From a virus, in the IMG/VR virus record IMGVR_UViG_3300025646_005482, positions 1 to 64,000 of that record: DNA of 64,000 nucleotides; one strand, written 5' to 3'. Below, one piece after another: positions 24,201 to 31,433 of this stretch. The notes under the pieces were generated by a model that saw only the letters and a list, made by a program, of their open reading frames with translations, was not told where the DNA came from and did no database searches. The position numbers were made by a program, and so were the translations under genes. Each line of letters begins with the position of its first letter. The first letter of the stretch is position 1.

Positions 24201-24479
24201 CTATACTAACGCAACGCTTTGTACTTCACATACTAAATCTTTTGAGAGTCGTACGTGAGTACCTTTTTGTAATTTCCTACTGCGTACAGTAAATTCTGTC
24301 ACTTCGGCTGGCTGTATATTACAACTAGTAAGTACAGCCCAGTCGTTGCCTTTTTTGTCGGTCAGATGAATAGTATTGTCTGAAATACGAACAACTGGTT
24401 CGAGTGTTCTGGTAGGAATAATATCAGCATGTACAAATGCTGGTGAGAGTAGTAGAATGGCTACTAATAGATTTTTCAT
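24201..24479 (-). CDS. Small exported protein (minus strand)
   Basis: A 92-residue protein with an N-terminal signal peptide (KNLLVAILLLSPAFVHA). The mature part is beta-rich with two Cys (SCNIQ and VCEV), likely a disulfide in the periplasm. On the minus strand GGAAGGAG lies 8 nt before its ATG. Its stop codon directly abuts the receptor stop, so the two genes converge with no gap. One of only two convincing minus-strand genes here. Confidence 0.7.
   Translation of the reverse strand: MKNLLVAILLLSPAFVHADIIPTRTLEPVVRISDNTIHLTDKKGNDWAVLTSCNIQPAEVTEFTVRSRKLQKGTHVRLSKDLVCEVQSVALV
24430..24458 (+). promoter_or_regulatory. Phage promoter-like sequence antisense to the small exported gene
   Basis: TGTACA 24430-24435, 17-nt spacer ending GTAG, TAGAAT 24453-24458 then GG, an exact match to the family. 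It lies within the minus-strand gene's signal-peptide codons and faces hsp20. Transcripts would have a ~215-nt leader containing the thermometer-like hairpins, and would oppose the minus-strand gene. Confidence 0.5.
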
Positions 24480-24578
24480 GGATTGCTCCTTCCGTCGTCA
24501 CGACGAGTATTGTTACAGTTTTGTTACAGCTCTATTAGTATATATACAAAATTTACATTAGGGTCCGTGTAAAAATTT

Positions 24579-24586
24579 AATAAATA
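24579..24586 (+). promoter_or_regulatory. Possible T4-type late promoter box before hsp20
   Basis: AATAAATA, close to the late consensus TATAAATA, 93 nt before the hsp20 start. If used, the transcript would begin just before the first leader hairpin. Confidence 0.35.
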
Positions 24587-24592
24587 TTTGTT

Positions 24593-24679
24593 GTGATACC
24601 GGGGACACGGGTCACACGACCTCTACGCCGAAAATCGGGTAGAGTTTAACAACAACCTTGCTTTAAATAGGAGGCCGTT
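24593..24679 (+). promoter_or_regulatory. ROSE-like RNA thermometer candidate in the hsp20 leader
   Basis: Three successive hairpins can form: GTGA..CC with GG.TCAC (24593-24615), CTCTAC-CCGA with TCGG-GTAGAG (24621-24644), and CCTTGCT (24656-24662) with the Shine-Dalgarno AGGAGG (24669-24674) around a 6-nt loop. The last pairing leaves the G of TTGCT bulged, the defining feature of ROSE elements, where a U-U/C-G-C-U motif masks the ribosome site of small heat-shock genes. ATG follows 5 nt after the SD. Confidence 0.6.
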
Positions 24680-25129
24680 ATGGTTAGTAAAGCATTTTCT
24701 TTTCCACGTTCACACTTCATTGGTTTTGACCACATTTGGAATGATATCGCTCGTTTGTCAGAGATGTCCGACAACAAGCTGTATCCTCCTCACAACGTAG
24801 TCAAAAAGGATGATGTGCATTTTTCAGTAGAGCTGGCACTCGCTGGATATTCCAAAGAAGAACTCACTGTTGAGGTCAAAGACGGAATTCTAGTAGTGAC
24901 AGGTGCTAAAAATGAGGAGACTGAACGTGAGTATCTCCACCGTGGTATTTCTGCAAAGAAATTCACGCGTACTTTCAGACTGTCCGAACACGTTGTTGTA
25001 GACGGAGCAGACTTCAGAGATGGATTACTCGTTATCGATTTGAGAGTTGAAATCCCAGAAGAAAAGCGTCCTCGCATTGTCCAAATTGGTAAAACCAAAG
25101 GCAAAAAACAACTTTTAACTGAGGACTAA
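24680..25129 (+). CDS. hsp20: Small heat-shock protein (HSP20/IbpA family)
   Basis: A 149-residue alpha-crystallin-domain protein. VHFSVELALAGYSKEELTVEV, LVVTGAK and GISAKKFTRTFRLSEHVVV mark the core, and DGLLVIDLRVEIPEE the last strands with the C-terminal extension. N-terminal FPRSHFIGFDHIWNDI fits IbpA-type proteins. It prevents aggregation of unfolding proteins. Hsp20 genes are frequent in T4-like marine phages. Preceded by a thermometer-like leader. Confidence 0.93.
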   Translation: MVSKAFSFPRSHFIGFDHIWNDIARLSEMSDNKLYPPHNVVKKDDVHFSVELALAGYSKEELTVEVKDGILVVTGAKNEETEREYLHRGISAKKFTRTFRLSEHVVVDGADFRDGLLVIDLRVEIPEEKRPRIVQIGKTKGKKQLLTED

Positions 25130-25131
25130 AA

Positions 25132-25236
25132 ATGAAACACACTGAGGTATTTCGAAAGAGAAACACTTTCGGATATTACGTCATAGGCGCGTTAGTTTTG
25201 TCTTCTGTTGTTCATAGCGTAGCATTGCTCGTTTGA
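25132..25236 (+). CDS. 34-residue membrane peptide
   Basis: ATG 25132, two nt after hsp20, encodes a peptide with a basic N-terminus (FRKRN) and one membrane helix. TGAGGACT upstream could serve as ribosome site. Probably co-transcribed with hsp20. Confidence 0.45.
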   Translation: MKHTEVFRKRNTFGYYVIGALVLSSVVHSVALLV

Positions 25237-25382
25237 ACGATAGAGAACTTGAGGAATGGGTTGATGCCAATCCAGGCCTTGCAAACGCGGTGATACCAAC
25301 GTGTATAGTCTTAGGTGCTGTAACTTTGCAGGCCTGTATGATTGGACTTATATCATGGTTTTTGTATATACACTCGTTTTAG
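25233..25382 (+). CDS. 49-residue membrane peptide
   Basis: TTG 25233 overlaps the preceding stop by 4 nt. Acidic N-terminus (NDRELEEWVDANPGL) then one membrane span. Its stop overlaps the 3' end of the convergent lysozyme gene by 4 nt. Confidence 0.45.
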   Translation: MNDRELEEWVDANPGLANAVIPTCIVLGAVTLQACMIGLISWFLYIHSF

Positions 25383-25825
25383 ACATTTTCCATACGAGTC
25401 ATCAATCTCTCTGCACGGTTAGTCACTTGTCTATACCACAACGAATCGCGGCCCTCTGTGGCCGCGGTTTTCCAATCATGATCAAGGATTGCAGCATTGA
25501 AATTCTTAAACTTTGAGAGACGAGTTCGACCCATGTTGAACATCATATTAACCAAGATCTGCTGGACTTCGTCTGGTAGGTCGTTAAAGTTCCCTCTGCC
25601 GTATAGAGCGTCACATTCTCCAATGGCAAGGTCAAGGTCTGCTTCGAAACACTCCTTAACTCTTTGCTCCGTAACTGGAGTTCCGGTTGGTTGACCGGAT
25701 TCCGGGTCACTCTCGAGGACAAGGTGACCAACTCCAAACGTGGGGTAACCGAGGTGATCGTTGTAGATGACATATTCGACTCCTTCGTCGATCTTAAGTT
25801 GTTCGTAGACAGCTTCACGGTTCAT
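25379..25825 (-). CDS. T4-type lysozyme (GH24 endolysin)
   Basis: A 148-residue protein (T4 lysozyme is 164). LKIDEGVEYVIYNDHLGYPT followed by FGVGHL contains the catalytic triad Glu14, Asp23 region and Thr of GH24 muramidases; VNMMFNMGRTRLSKFKNF is the family's second conserved block, and the C-terminal SLWYRQVTNRAERL holds the usual RA-x-R-x. No signal peptide, so it needs a holin, which I cannot identify. On the minus strand AGGAAAAG precedes the ATG. Divergent from the DNA polymerase gene. Confidence 0.92.
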   Translation of the reverse strand: MNREAVYEQLKIDEGVEYVIYNDHLGYPTFGVGHLVLESDPESGQPTGTPVTEQRVKECFEADLDLAIGECDALYGRGNFNDLPDEVQQILVNMMFNMGRTRLSKFKNFNAAILDHDWKTAATEGRDSLWYRQVTNRAERLMTRMENV

Positions 25826-25853
25826 TTACTTTTCCTATATTTTGTGGTAGAAT
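25825..25853 (+). promoter_or_regulatory. Promoter for DNA polymerase
   Basis: TTTACT 25825-25830, 17-nt spacer ending TGTGG, TAGAAT 25848-25853. The expected start point falls at about 25860, next to the first usable ATG of gene 43. Confidence 0.7.
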
Positions 25854-25860
25854 GGTTTAC

Positions 25861-28404
25861 ATGATGACAGACTTTTACACCAATGTTTCTCAGTACGGTA
25901 ACTATCTGTATGTTCGTGGTTTCAACGAGGATGGCTCGCGAATGCAGCGTCGGTTCGTATATGAACCCTACCTCTTTGTTCCATCTAACGTAGAGACTGG
26001 TTACACAGACATTCACGGTAACCATGTGCAGAAGAAGATGTTCGATAACATCAGACATGCACGTGATTACATCAAGAGATACGAGGAGGTCGAAGGATTC
26101 AATGTCTACGGCCTCGATCGTTATCCTTATGTATTTATATACGACACCTTTCGAAACCAAGAAGTTGACACGAGCAAGATCAATGTAGTCAACATCGACA
26201 TCGAGGTGGCATCAGACGATGGTTTCCCCGAACCTGAAGACGCTGACAAAGAAATCACAGCTATCGCTCTTCGTCGTCGTAATATGACAGTCGTACTCGG
26301 TTGTGGTGACTTCAAGTCAAACGACAAGAATGTGTACTACATCAAGTGCAAGCACGAATATCATTTGCTACATAAGTTTCTCGATGTGTGGCAAAACATG
26401 GATCCAGATGTTATCACTGGTTGGAACACAGAGTTCTTCGATATTCCGTACCTCGTCAATCGTATCACTAAAATCCACAGCGAAGAGATGGCACAACGTC
26501 TCTCACCGTGGGGTATCATCAAAGAAAAGCGTGTGTTCCGTCAAGGCAGTGACAAGCAATCACAGACATTCCAAATCTTCGGTGTGTCAAGCCTCGACTA
26601 TCTCGCCATCTACAAGAAGTTTCGACTACAACCTCGCGAATCGTACAAACTCGACTTCATTGCCGAGACAGAACTCGGTACCAAGAAGTTGGACTACAGC
26701 GAGTACGGTAACTTGCACGAGTTGTACAAGAACAACTTCCAAAAGTTTATCGAATACAACATTCGTGACACAGACCTCATCTTCGACTTAGAAGAAAAAC
26801 TCGGCTTCATCGAACAGATCTATGCGATTGCTTATGATGCAAAGGTCAATTACAACGACACTCTCGCCACTGTTGGTATCTGGGATGTGATCATCCACAA
26901 CTATCTGATGGATCAGAACAAGGTCGTATCGATGAAACGTCCACCTAAGTCCGATCGTATGATCGAAGGTGGTTACGTCAAAGAACCTATCGTTGGCATG
27001 CACAAGTGGGTAATGTCATTCGACCTCAACTCTCTGTATCCACACCTCATTCAGCAATACAACATCTCGCCTGACACTGTGATCAGCAAGACAGATGACC
27101 TGTTCACTATCACGAAGGATGCGAGTGTTGATACGGTACTCAACGAAGAACTCGACCTGACTGCGCTGAAACATTACAATGTGACCATGACACCGAACGG
27201 TAAGATATACCGTAAGGATTATCAAGGCTTCTTGCCTACTCTCATGGCCAAGATGTACGATGATCGTGTGTTGTACAAGAAGAAGATGTTCGAAGCGAAG
27301 TTGGCCAATCAGAAGAATCCATCACGTGAACTACAGATTGACATCAGTCGATACCATAACCTACAACACGCCAAAAAGATTCAGCTGAACGCAGCTTATG
27401 GTGCACTCGCCAACAAATACTTCCGATGGTTCGACAACGAGAATGCCGAGGCCATCACCATGGCTGGTCAGTTGTCTATTCGATGGATCGAGAAGAAACT
27501 CAATGTATGGATGAACAAGATACTCGAGACAAAAGGTCGTGACTACGTAGTCGCAATCGATACCGATTCGGTGTATGTCTCATTCGACAAGATGGTCGAG
27601 ATGACTAAACCAAAAGATCCTGTAGAATTCCTTGACAAGGTTGCAAAGCAACAAGTCGAAACATTCATCGATCGATCGTATCAAGAACTTGCCGACTACA
27701 CGAATGCATATGCACAGAAGATGATCATGAAACGTGAGAACATCGCTGACAAGGCCATCTGGACGGCCAAGAAGCGATACATCATGAATGTGTATGACTC
27801 CGAAGGTGTACGTTACGACGAGCCTGATCTCAAGATGATGGGCATCGAAGCCATTCGATCGTCAACTCCTGCGGTATGTCGCGAGTACATTAAGAAAACA
27901 CTCGAACTCATCATGTCTACAGACGAAGCCACTGTGCAGAAATACATCGCAGACATTCGTAAAGAATTTAGAACACTCAGCTTCGAAGAGGTTGCATTCC
28001 CTCGTAGTGTTAACTTTGTCAAGTGGGAAACTAACCACAAAACTGGTCAACGATTTCCTGGTACGTACGCCGATAAGGATACTATTTACAAAAAGGCTTC
28101 ACCGATTCAGGTCAAAGGTGGTCTGATATACAACCACTATTTGCATAAATATAACCTAACTAAAAAATACGAGGAAGTCAAAAGCGGTGAGAAGATCAAG
28201 TTCAGTTACTTGGTCAAACCGAATCCATTCAGAGATACTGTGATCTCATGTCCTGATGTATTACCACCCGAATTTGGCCTAGAAAATTATATTGACTATG
28301 ATACACAATTTGTCAAAGGCTATCTCGATCCAATCGAAATCATCTTACATGCTATCGGTTGGAAGTCTGAGAAAGTTGCAACACTTGAGGATTTCTTTGC
28401 ATGA
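25861..28404 (+). CDS. 43: Family B DNA polymerase (T4 gp43-like)
   Basis: About 847 residues (T4 gp43 is 898). Exonuclease site NIDIEVASDDGFPEP (about residue 110), polymerase motif A SFDLNSLYPHLI (about 385), motif B region NAAYGALANKYFRW (about 510) and motif C AIDTDSVYV (about 565) are all intact, so both activities should be present. The C-terminal EKVATLEDFFA resembles the T4 clamp-binding tail. ATG 25861 (or 25864) is preferred over 25852 because the latter overlaps the -10 box. No ribosome site is visible between the promoter and the start. Confidence 0.95.
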   Translation: MMTDFYTNVSQYGNYLYVRGFNEDGSRMQRRFVYEPYLFVPSNVETGYTDIHGNHVQKKMFDNIRHARDYIKRYEEVEGFNVYGLDRYPYVFIYDTFRNQEVDTSKINVVNIDIEVASDDGFPEPEDADKEITAIALRRRNMTVVLGCGDFKSNDKNVYYIKCKHEYHLLHKFLDVWQNMDPDVITGWNTEFFDIPYLVNRITKIHSEEMAQRLSPWGIIKEKRVFRQGSDKQSQTFQIFGVSSLDYLAIYKKFRLQPRESYKLDFIAETELGTKKLDYSEYGNLHELYKNNFQKFIEYNIRDTDLIFDLEEKLGFIEQIYAIAYDAKVNYNDTLATVGIWDVIIHNYLMDQNKVVSMKRPPKSDRMIEGGYVKEPIVGMHKWVMSFDLNSLYPHLIQQYNISPDTVISKTDDLFTITKDASVDTVLNEELDLTALKHYNVTMTPNGKIYRKDYQGFLPTLMAKMYDDRVLYKKKMFEAKLANQKNPSRELQIDISRYHNLQHAKKIQLNAAYGALANKYFRWFDNENAEAITMAGQLSIRWIEKKLNVWMNKILETKGRDYVVAIDTDSVYVSFDKMVEMTKPKDPVEFLDKVAKQQVETFIDRSYQELADYTNAYAQKMIMKRENIADKAIWTAKKRYIMNVYDSEGVRYDEPDLKMMGIEAIRSSTPAVCREYIKKTLELIMSTDEATVQKYIADIRKEFRTLSFEEVAFPRSVNFVKWETNHKTGQRFPGTYADKDTIYKKASPIQVKGGLIYNHYLHKYNLTKKYEEVKSGEKIKFSYLVKPNPFRDTVISCPDVLPPEFGLENYIDYDTQFVKGYLDPIEIILHAIGWKSEKVATLEDFFA

Positions 28405-29006
28405 ATTTTCCACTTGAAATTGAAAATTTTATTACCGAAGAAGAATGTAAAATTTTATTAGAATTTTCTCAAAAGACCGATCGTTGGTGGGAAAATAATG
28501 ACGAACGATGGAATCTGAGAAATATTTACTTATTTCAAATGCACGATGAAGATGGTCAATTCTTTGATGAAGAATACCAAAATGCATATTGGACAAAAGT
28601 GAATGTATGGGGTAGAGTCGAAGATTGGATCAGATCTTTTGATGGTCACTGTCAATTAGAAGCACCACAATTTACCAGATGGTTTCCTGGTGATTCTATT
28701 GATCCACCTCATGCAGATAATTGTGAACCAGATGGAACAGCAAATTATTCACCACATAGAGACTATGGATTCGTAATATATCTAAACGATGATTTTGAAG
28801 GCGGTGAATTATTTTATGCTGATCCTAATAATGGAATAGTTAAACCGAAAGCGCGTAGTCTTTGTGCACACACCGCTGGAATGGAAAATCAACACGGAGT
28901 AAAAATTTTAAAAAGTGGTATGAGATATACTACTGTTTCATTTGGAACAAGAAACGAAGGTTGGATAAAAGAAAATTACGGGAGTTTACTTCATGGATAC
29001 AGATAA
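28401..29006 (+). CDS. 2OG-Fe(II) oxygenase (prolyl hydroxylase-like)
   Basis: A 201-residue protein overlapping gp43 by 4 nt. TRWFPGDSIDPPHADN gives the H-x-D iron ligands, DYGFVIYLNDDFEGGELFY is the core strand pair, and ENQHGVKILKSGMRYTTVSF supplies the distal His and the 2-oxoglutarate-binding Arg. This is the prolyl 4-hydroxylase-like form common in marine phages. Substrate unknown. Confidence 0.85.
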   Translation: MNFPLEIENFITEEECKILLEFSQKTDRWWENNDERWNLRNIYLFQMHDEDGQFFDEEYQNAYWTKVNVWGRVEDWIRSFDGHCQLEAPQFTRWFPGDSIDPPHADNCEPDGTANYSPHRDYGFVIYLNDDFEGGELFYADPNNGIVKPKARSLCAHTAGMENQHGVKILKSGMRYTTVSFGTRNEGWIKENYGSLLHGYR

Positions 29007-29304
29007 ACCTGCAATCAATTTAGAAGATTTTGATTTTGGTTTTAGTTTGGTCGATGCAGATCAACTCGATGCTGTACAGCAAGTAAGAACAGAATTGACT
29101 AGCACTGCCAGCGAAGTAGAAGCATGGCAAGCACAAGCGGAACAATGGAGACAAAAAGCACAGACCATATATGCTGCTGTGCAACCACTATTGACTAATC
29201 TCAGTAAAGAACCTGAGAAAGAATATATATTATGGCCAGGTACTGATCGTGTCACTAAGATCAATGCCTTTAAACTTAAATTAATGCAAATACTAGAGGA
29301 CTAG
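28993..29304 (+). CDS. Coiled-coil phage protein
   Basis: A 103-residue protein opening with an acidic INLEDFDFGFSLVDAD motif, then a coiled-coil stretch (about residues 25-60) and a conserved-looking NLSKEPEKEYILWPGTDRV segment. I recall similar proteins adjacent to polymerase genes in T4-like marine phages. Function unknown. Confidence 0.65.
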   Translation: MDTDKPAINLEDFDFGFSLVDADQLDAVQQVRTELTSTASEVEAWQAQAEQWRQKAQTIYAAVQPLLTNLSKEPEKEYILWPGTDRVTKINAFKLKLMQILED

Positions 29305-29306
29305 TT

Positions 29307-29705
29307 ATGAAATACTTAATGTTGCTACTTGTGGCCTTTACATCATTGGCTACCGCCCACACCATTACGTATGATAACGGAGATGTGTACACTGTCGCGG
29401 ACAATGAATATGTTTTTGTTTCTACTCAACCTAATCTGTGGTCTTATCATCCTTATTCTAAGTCGGTTCAATTCAAGAAAATTTGGCCTACTGAGAAAGT
29501 AGATCGACCAGAACCAACTCCTAACCCCAACCCTGTTGGTTCGCACGAGTGGTGTAAAGCACACGTGCCTTACGAGTTTGGTTACTCGTTTGCTGATCAG
29601 GCATGGGAACGTGCTTGTGACACGAACAACGACCGTACTTATGGTTGTGGTGACGAGAAGTTTGATGCATCTGACGACGCATCAGTATGTCCAGCTGGAT
29701 TCTAA
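29307..29705 (+). CDS. Exported Cys-rich small protein
   Basis: A 132-residue protein with a signal peptide (KYLMLLLVAFTSLATA). The mature part has a beta N-terminal half (TITYDNGDVYTV), a Pro-rich linker (PEPTPNPNPVG) and a C-terminal half with four Cys, consistent with disulfides in the periplasm. Not recognised. Confidence 0.7.
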   Translation: MKYLMLLLVAFTSLATAHTITYDNGDVYTVADNEYVFVSTQPNLWSYHPYSKSVQFKKIWPTEKVDRPEPTPNPNPVGSHEWCKAHVPYEFGYSFADQAWERACDTNNDRTYGCGDEKFDASDDASVCPAGF

Positions 29706-30095
29706 ATGGCATACTCTAAGGAAGTATTAGACCATTATGATAACCCAAGAAACGTTGGAAAGCTTGATGCAACGGATGAAACCGTGGGAACAGGTTTGGT
29801 TGGCGCTCCGGCTTGCGGAGATGTCATGCAATTGCAAATACAAGTATCGGCCGACGGAATTATTGAAGACGCTCGATTCAAAACTTTTGGATGCGGATCC
29901 GCAATTGCATCAAGCTCTCTTCTCACAGAATGGGTCAAAGGTAAAAGTCTTGAGGAAGCTAATCAGATCAAGAATACTGAAATCGCTCAAGAACTCTCCC
30001 TTCCACCAGTAAAAATCCACTGCTCTGTGTTAGCAGAAGATGCTATCAAAGCTGCAATCCTAGATTATAAGAGCAAACACAATTTAGGAGAATAA
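29706..30095 (+). CDS. iscU: IscU-type iron-sulfur cluster scaffold
   Basis: A 129-residue protein, the length of cellular IscU (128). The three cluster-binding cysteines are present: Cys37 in GAPACGDV (with Asp39), Cys63 in KTFGCGSAIASSS, and Cys106 in LPPVKIHCS. LPPVK (99-103) is the HscA chaperone recognition motif. The start YSKEVLDHYDNPRNVG is also canonical. It would assemble Fe-S clusters with host IscS and HscA/B; no other isc gene is in the window. It starts directly after the upstream stop and ends 1 nt before the next gene, inside a phage operon. Confidence 0.95.
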   Translation: MAYSKEVLDHYDNPRNVGKLDATDETVGTGLVGAPACGDVMQLQIQVSADGIIEDARFKTFGCGSAIASSSLLTEWVKGKSLEEANQIKNTEIAQELSLPPVKIHCSVLAEDAIKAAILDYKSKHNLGE

Positions 30096-30096
30096 C

Positions 30097-30948
30097 ATGC
30101 AGAGCTTTCCGATCAGTGTCATGGCACTGGCTATGGGTCTTATACTTTCTGCTGTTGCTGGCTACTTTTCGGTAGTCGGCATTGCTACTATCTTTGCGGG
30201 AGCTTTTTGGTCAGTCGTTATAATGGCCGGTGCCCTCGAAACCTCTAAACTTGTCGCAGCTTCATGGCTCTATCGAAATTGGTCGATAGCACCATGGTTG
30301 ATGCGCATATATATGTTTATAGCCGTTGTTGTTTTGATCGTCATTACTTCAATGGGTATTTTTGGTTATTTGTCCAAAGCTCATGTTGATCAGACGGTTT
30401 TGGAAGGAGGAAACAATGACATCAGAATTGAATCGTTACAACGCAGAATCGACCGCCAAAATAGTATCATCAGTGATTCGACAATTGTCTTGGGGCAACT
30501 TGACGAGGCGGTATCCATTCTACAGAAATACGATAGAATACGGGGACCTGAAGGTGCGATTGCAGTTAGGGCCTCTCAGTCCGAGGAAAGGGCGACGCTC
30601 AACGAAACAATCTCTGATGCGTACGATACTATCGACGAACTCACCGAAGAAATCCTCCCGCTCCGCAGACAATCTATTGAACTTGAGGCGGAAATTGGCC
30701 CACTCAAGTATATCGCTGAGCTAATTTATGGGGACACAGCTGCAGATCATTTCGACACAGCTGTTCGCTGGATTATTATCCTTCTTGTGGTGGTATTCGA
30801 TCCTCTCGCTATTTGTCTGTTACTTGCAGGCAACGCAGGGTTGATGCATCGCAAACAGATTAGTTATTTGACTGAGGAAGAAGTAATGAAAGATGTAGAG
30901 ATTATGGCAAATATCAATATCGATGGCCATGGCAGAGACGGCAACTGA
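30097..30948 (+). CDS. Multi-pass membrane protein with coiled coil
   Basis: A 283-residue protein with about three N-terminal membrane spans (residues 5-95), a long coiled-coil segment (~110-200, e.g. IESLQRRIDRQNSII) and a C-terminal span (about 224-245). I recall this layout in marine phages as a conserved unnamed membrane protein (DUF4407-like). A role in membrane sensing or superinfection control is only a guess. Confidence 0.65.
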   Translation: MQSFPISVMALAMGLILSAVAGYFSVVGIATIFAGAFWSVVIMAGALETSKLVAASWLYRNWSIAPWLMRIYMFIAVVVLIVITSMGIFGYLSKAHVDQTVLEGGNNDIRIESLQRRIDRQNSIISDSTIVLGQLDEAVSILQKYDRIRGPEGAIAVRASQSEERATLNETISDAYDTIDELTEEILPLRRQSIELEAEIGPLKYIAELIYGDTAADHFDTAVRWIIILLVVVFDPLAICLLLAGNAGLMHRKQISYLTEEEVMKDVEIMANINIDGHGRDGN

Positions 30949-31433
30949 TGCTTCTCATATCTCATCGCGGTAATATTTCAGGTTCTGATCCAGGATTAGA
31001 GAATAATCCTGACCATATCGATCGTATCATTGTCGGTATGGAAATGAATGTCGAAGTTGATCTATTTGTTTTTGATCAACAAGAGATGTATCTTGGTCAT
31101 GATAGTCCTCAATATGGCATCGATCTCAAGTGGTTGCATACAAGACGAAACAAGTTGTGGATACATTGTAAAAATATAGAAGCTCTCGTTTATATGCATA
31201 ATCTTCCTGTGATGCACGAATTCAATTATTTTTGGCATCAGACGGATAGCTATACACTCACGTCGAAAGGATATATTTGGGCATATCCAGGTTGTGAGGT
31301 ACACTTGCCAAGTAGAGCAATTGCTGTAATGCCAGAAGAAAGTAAAACAAACCTCAGACCATTTTATGGAATTTGTACTGATTACCCAGAAAGGTATCTC
31401 GTGAATGATAAAGCTCGTACTGTTCGATCTTGA
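30948..31433 (+). CDS. Glycerophosphodiester phosphodiesterase-like protein
   Basis: A 161-residue protein. LLISHRGNISG and ENNPDHI followed by EVDLFVFDQQEMYLGHD match the GDPD N-terminal core (H-R-G...E-N...E-x-D...L-x-H-D). It is shorter than cellular GDPDs (~240), so it is a minimal form. It overlaps the next gene by 29 nt and heads a sugar-related cluster, where it may act on polyol-phosphate polymers. Confidence 0.65.
   Translation: MLLISHRGNISGSDPGLENNPDHIDRIIVGMEMNVEVDLFVFDQQEMYLGHDSPQYGIDLKWLHTRRNKLWIHCKNIEALVYMHNLPVMHEFNYFWHQTDSYTLTSKGYIWAYPGCEVHLPSRAIAVMPEESKTNLRPFYGICTDYPERYLVNDKARTVRS

Noticed and set aside
24663-24671. TTAAATAGG as a late promoter of hsp20
   Set aside because: It overlaps the Shine-Dalgarno, so transcription from it would start at or after the start codon.
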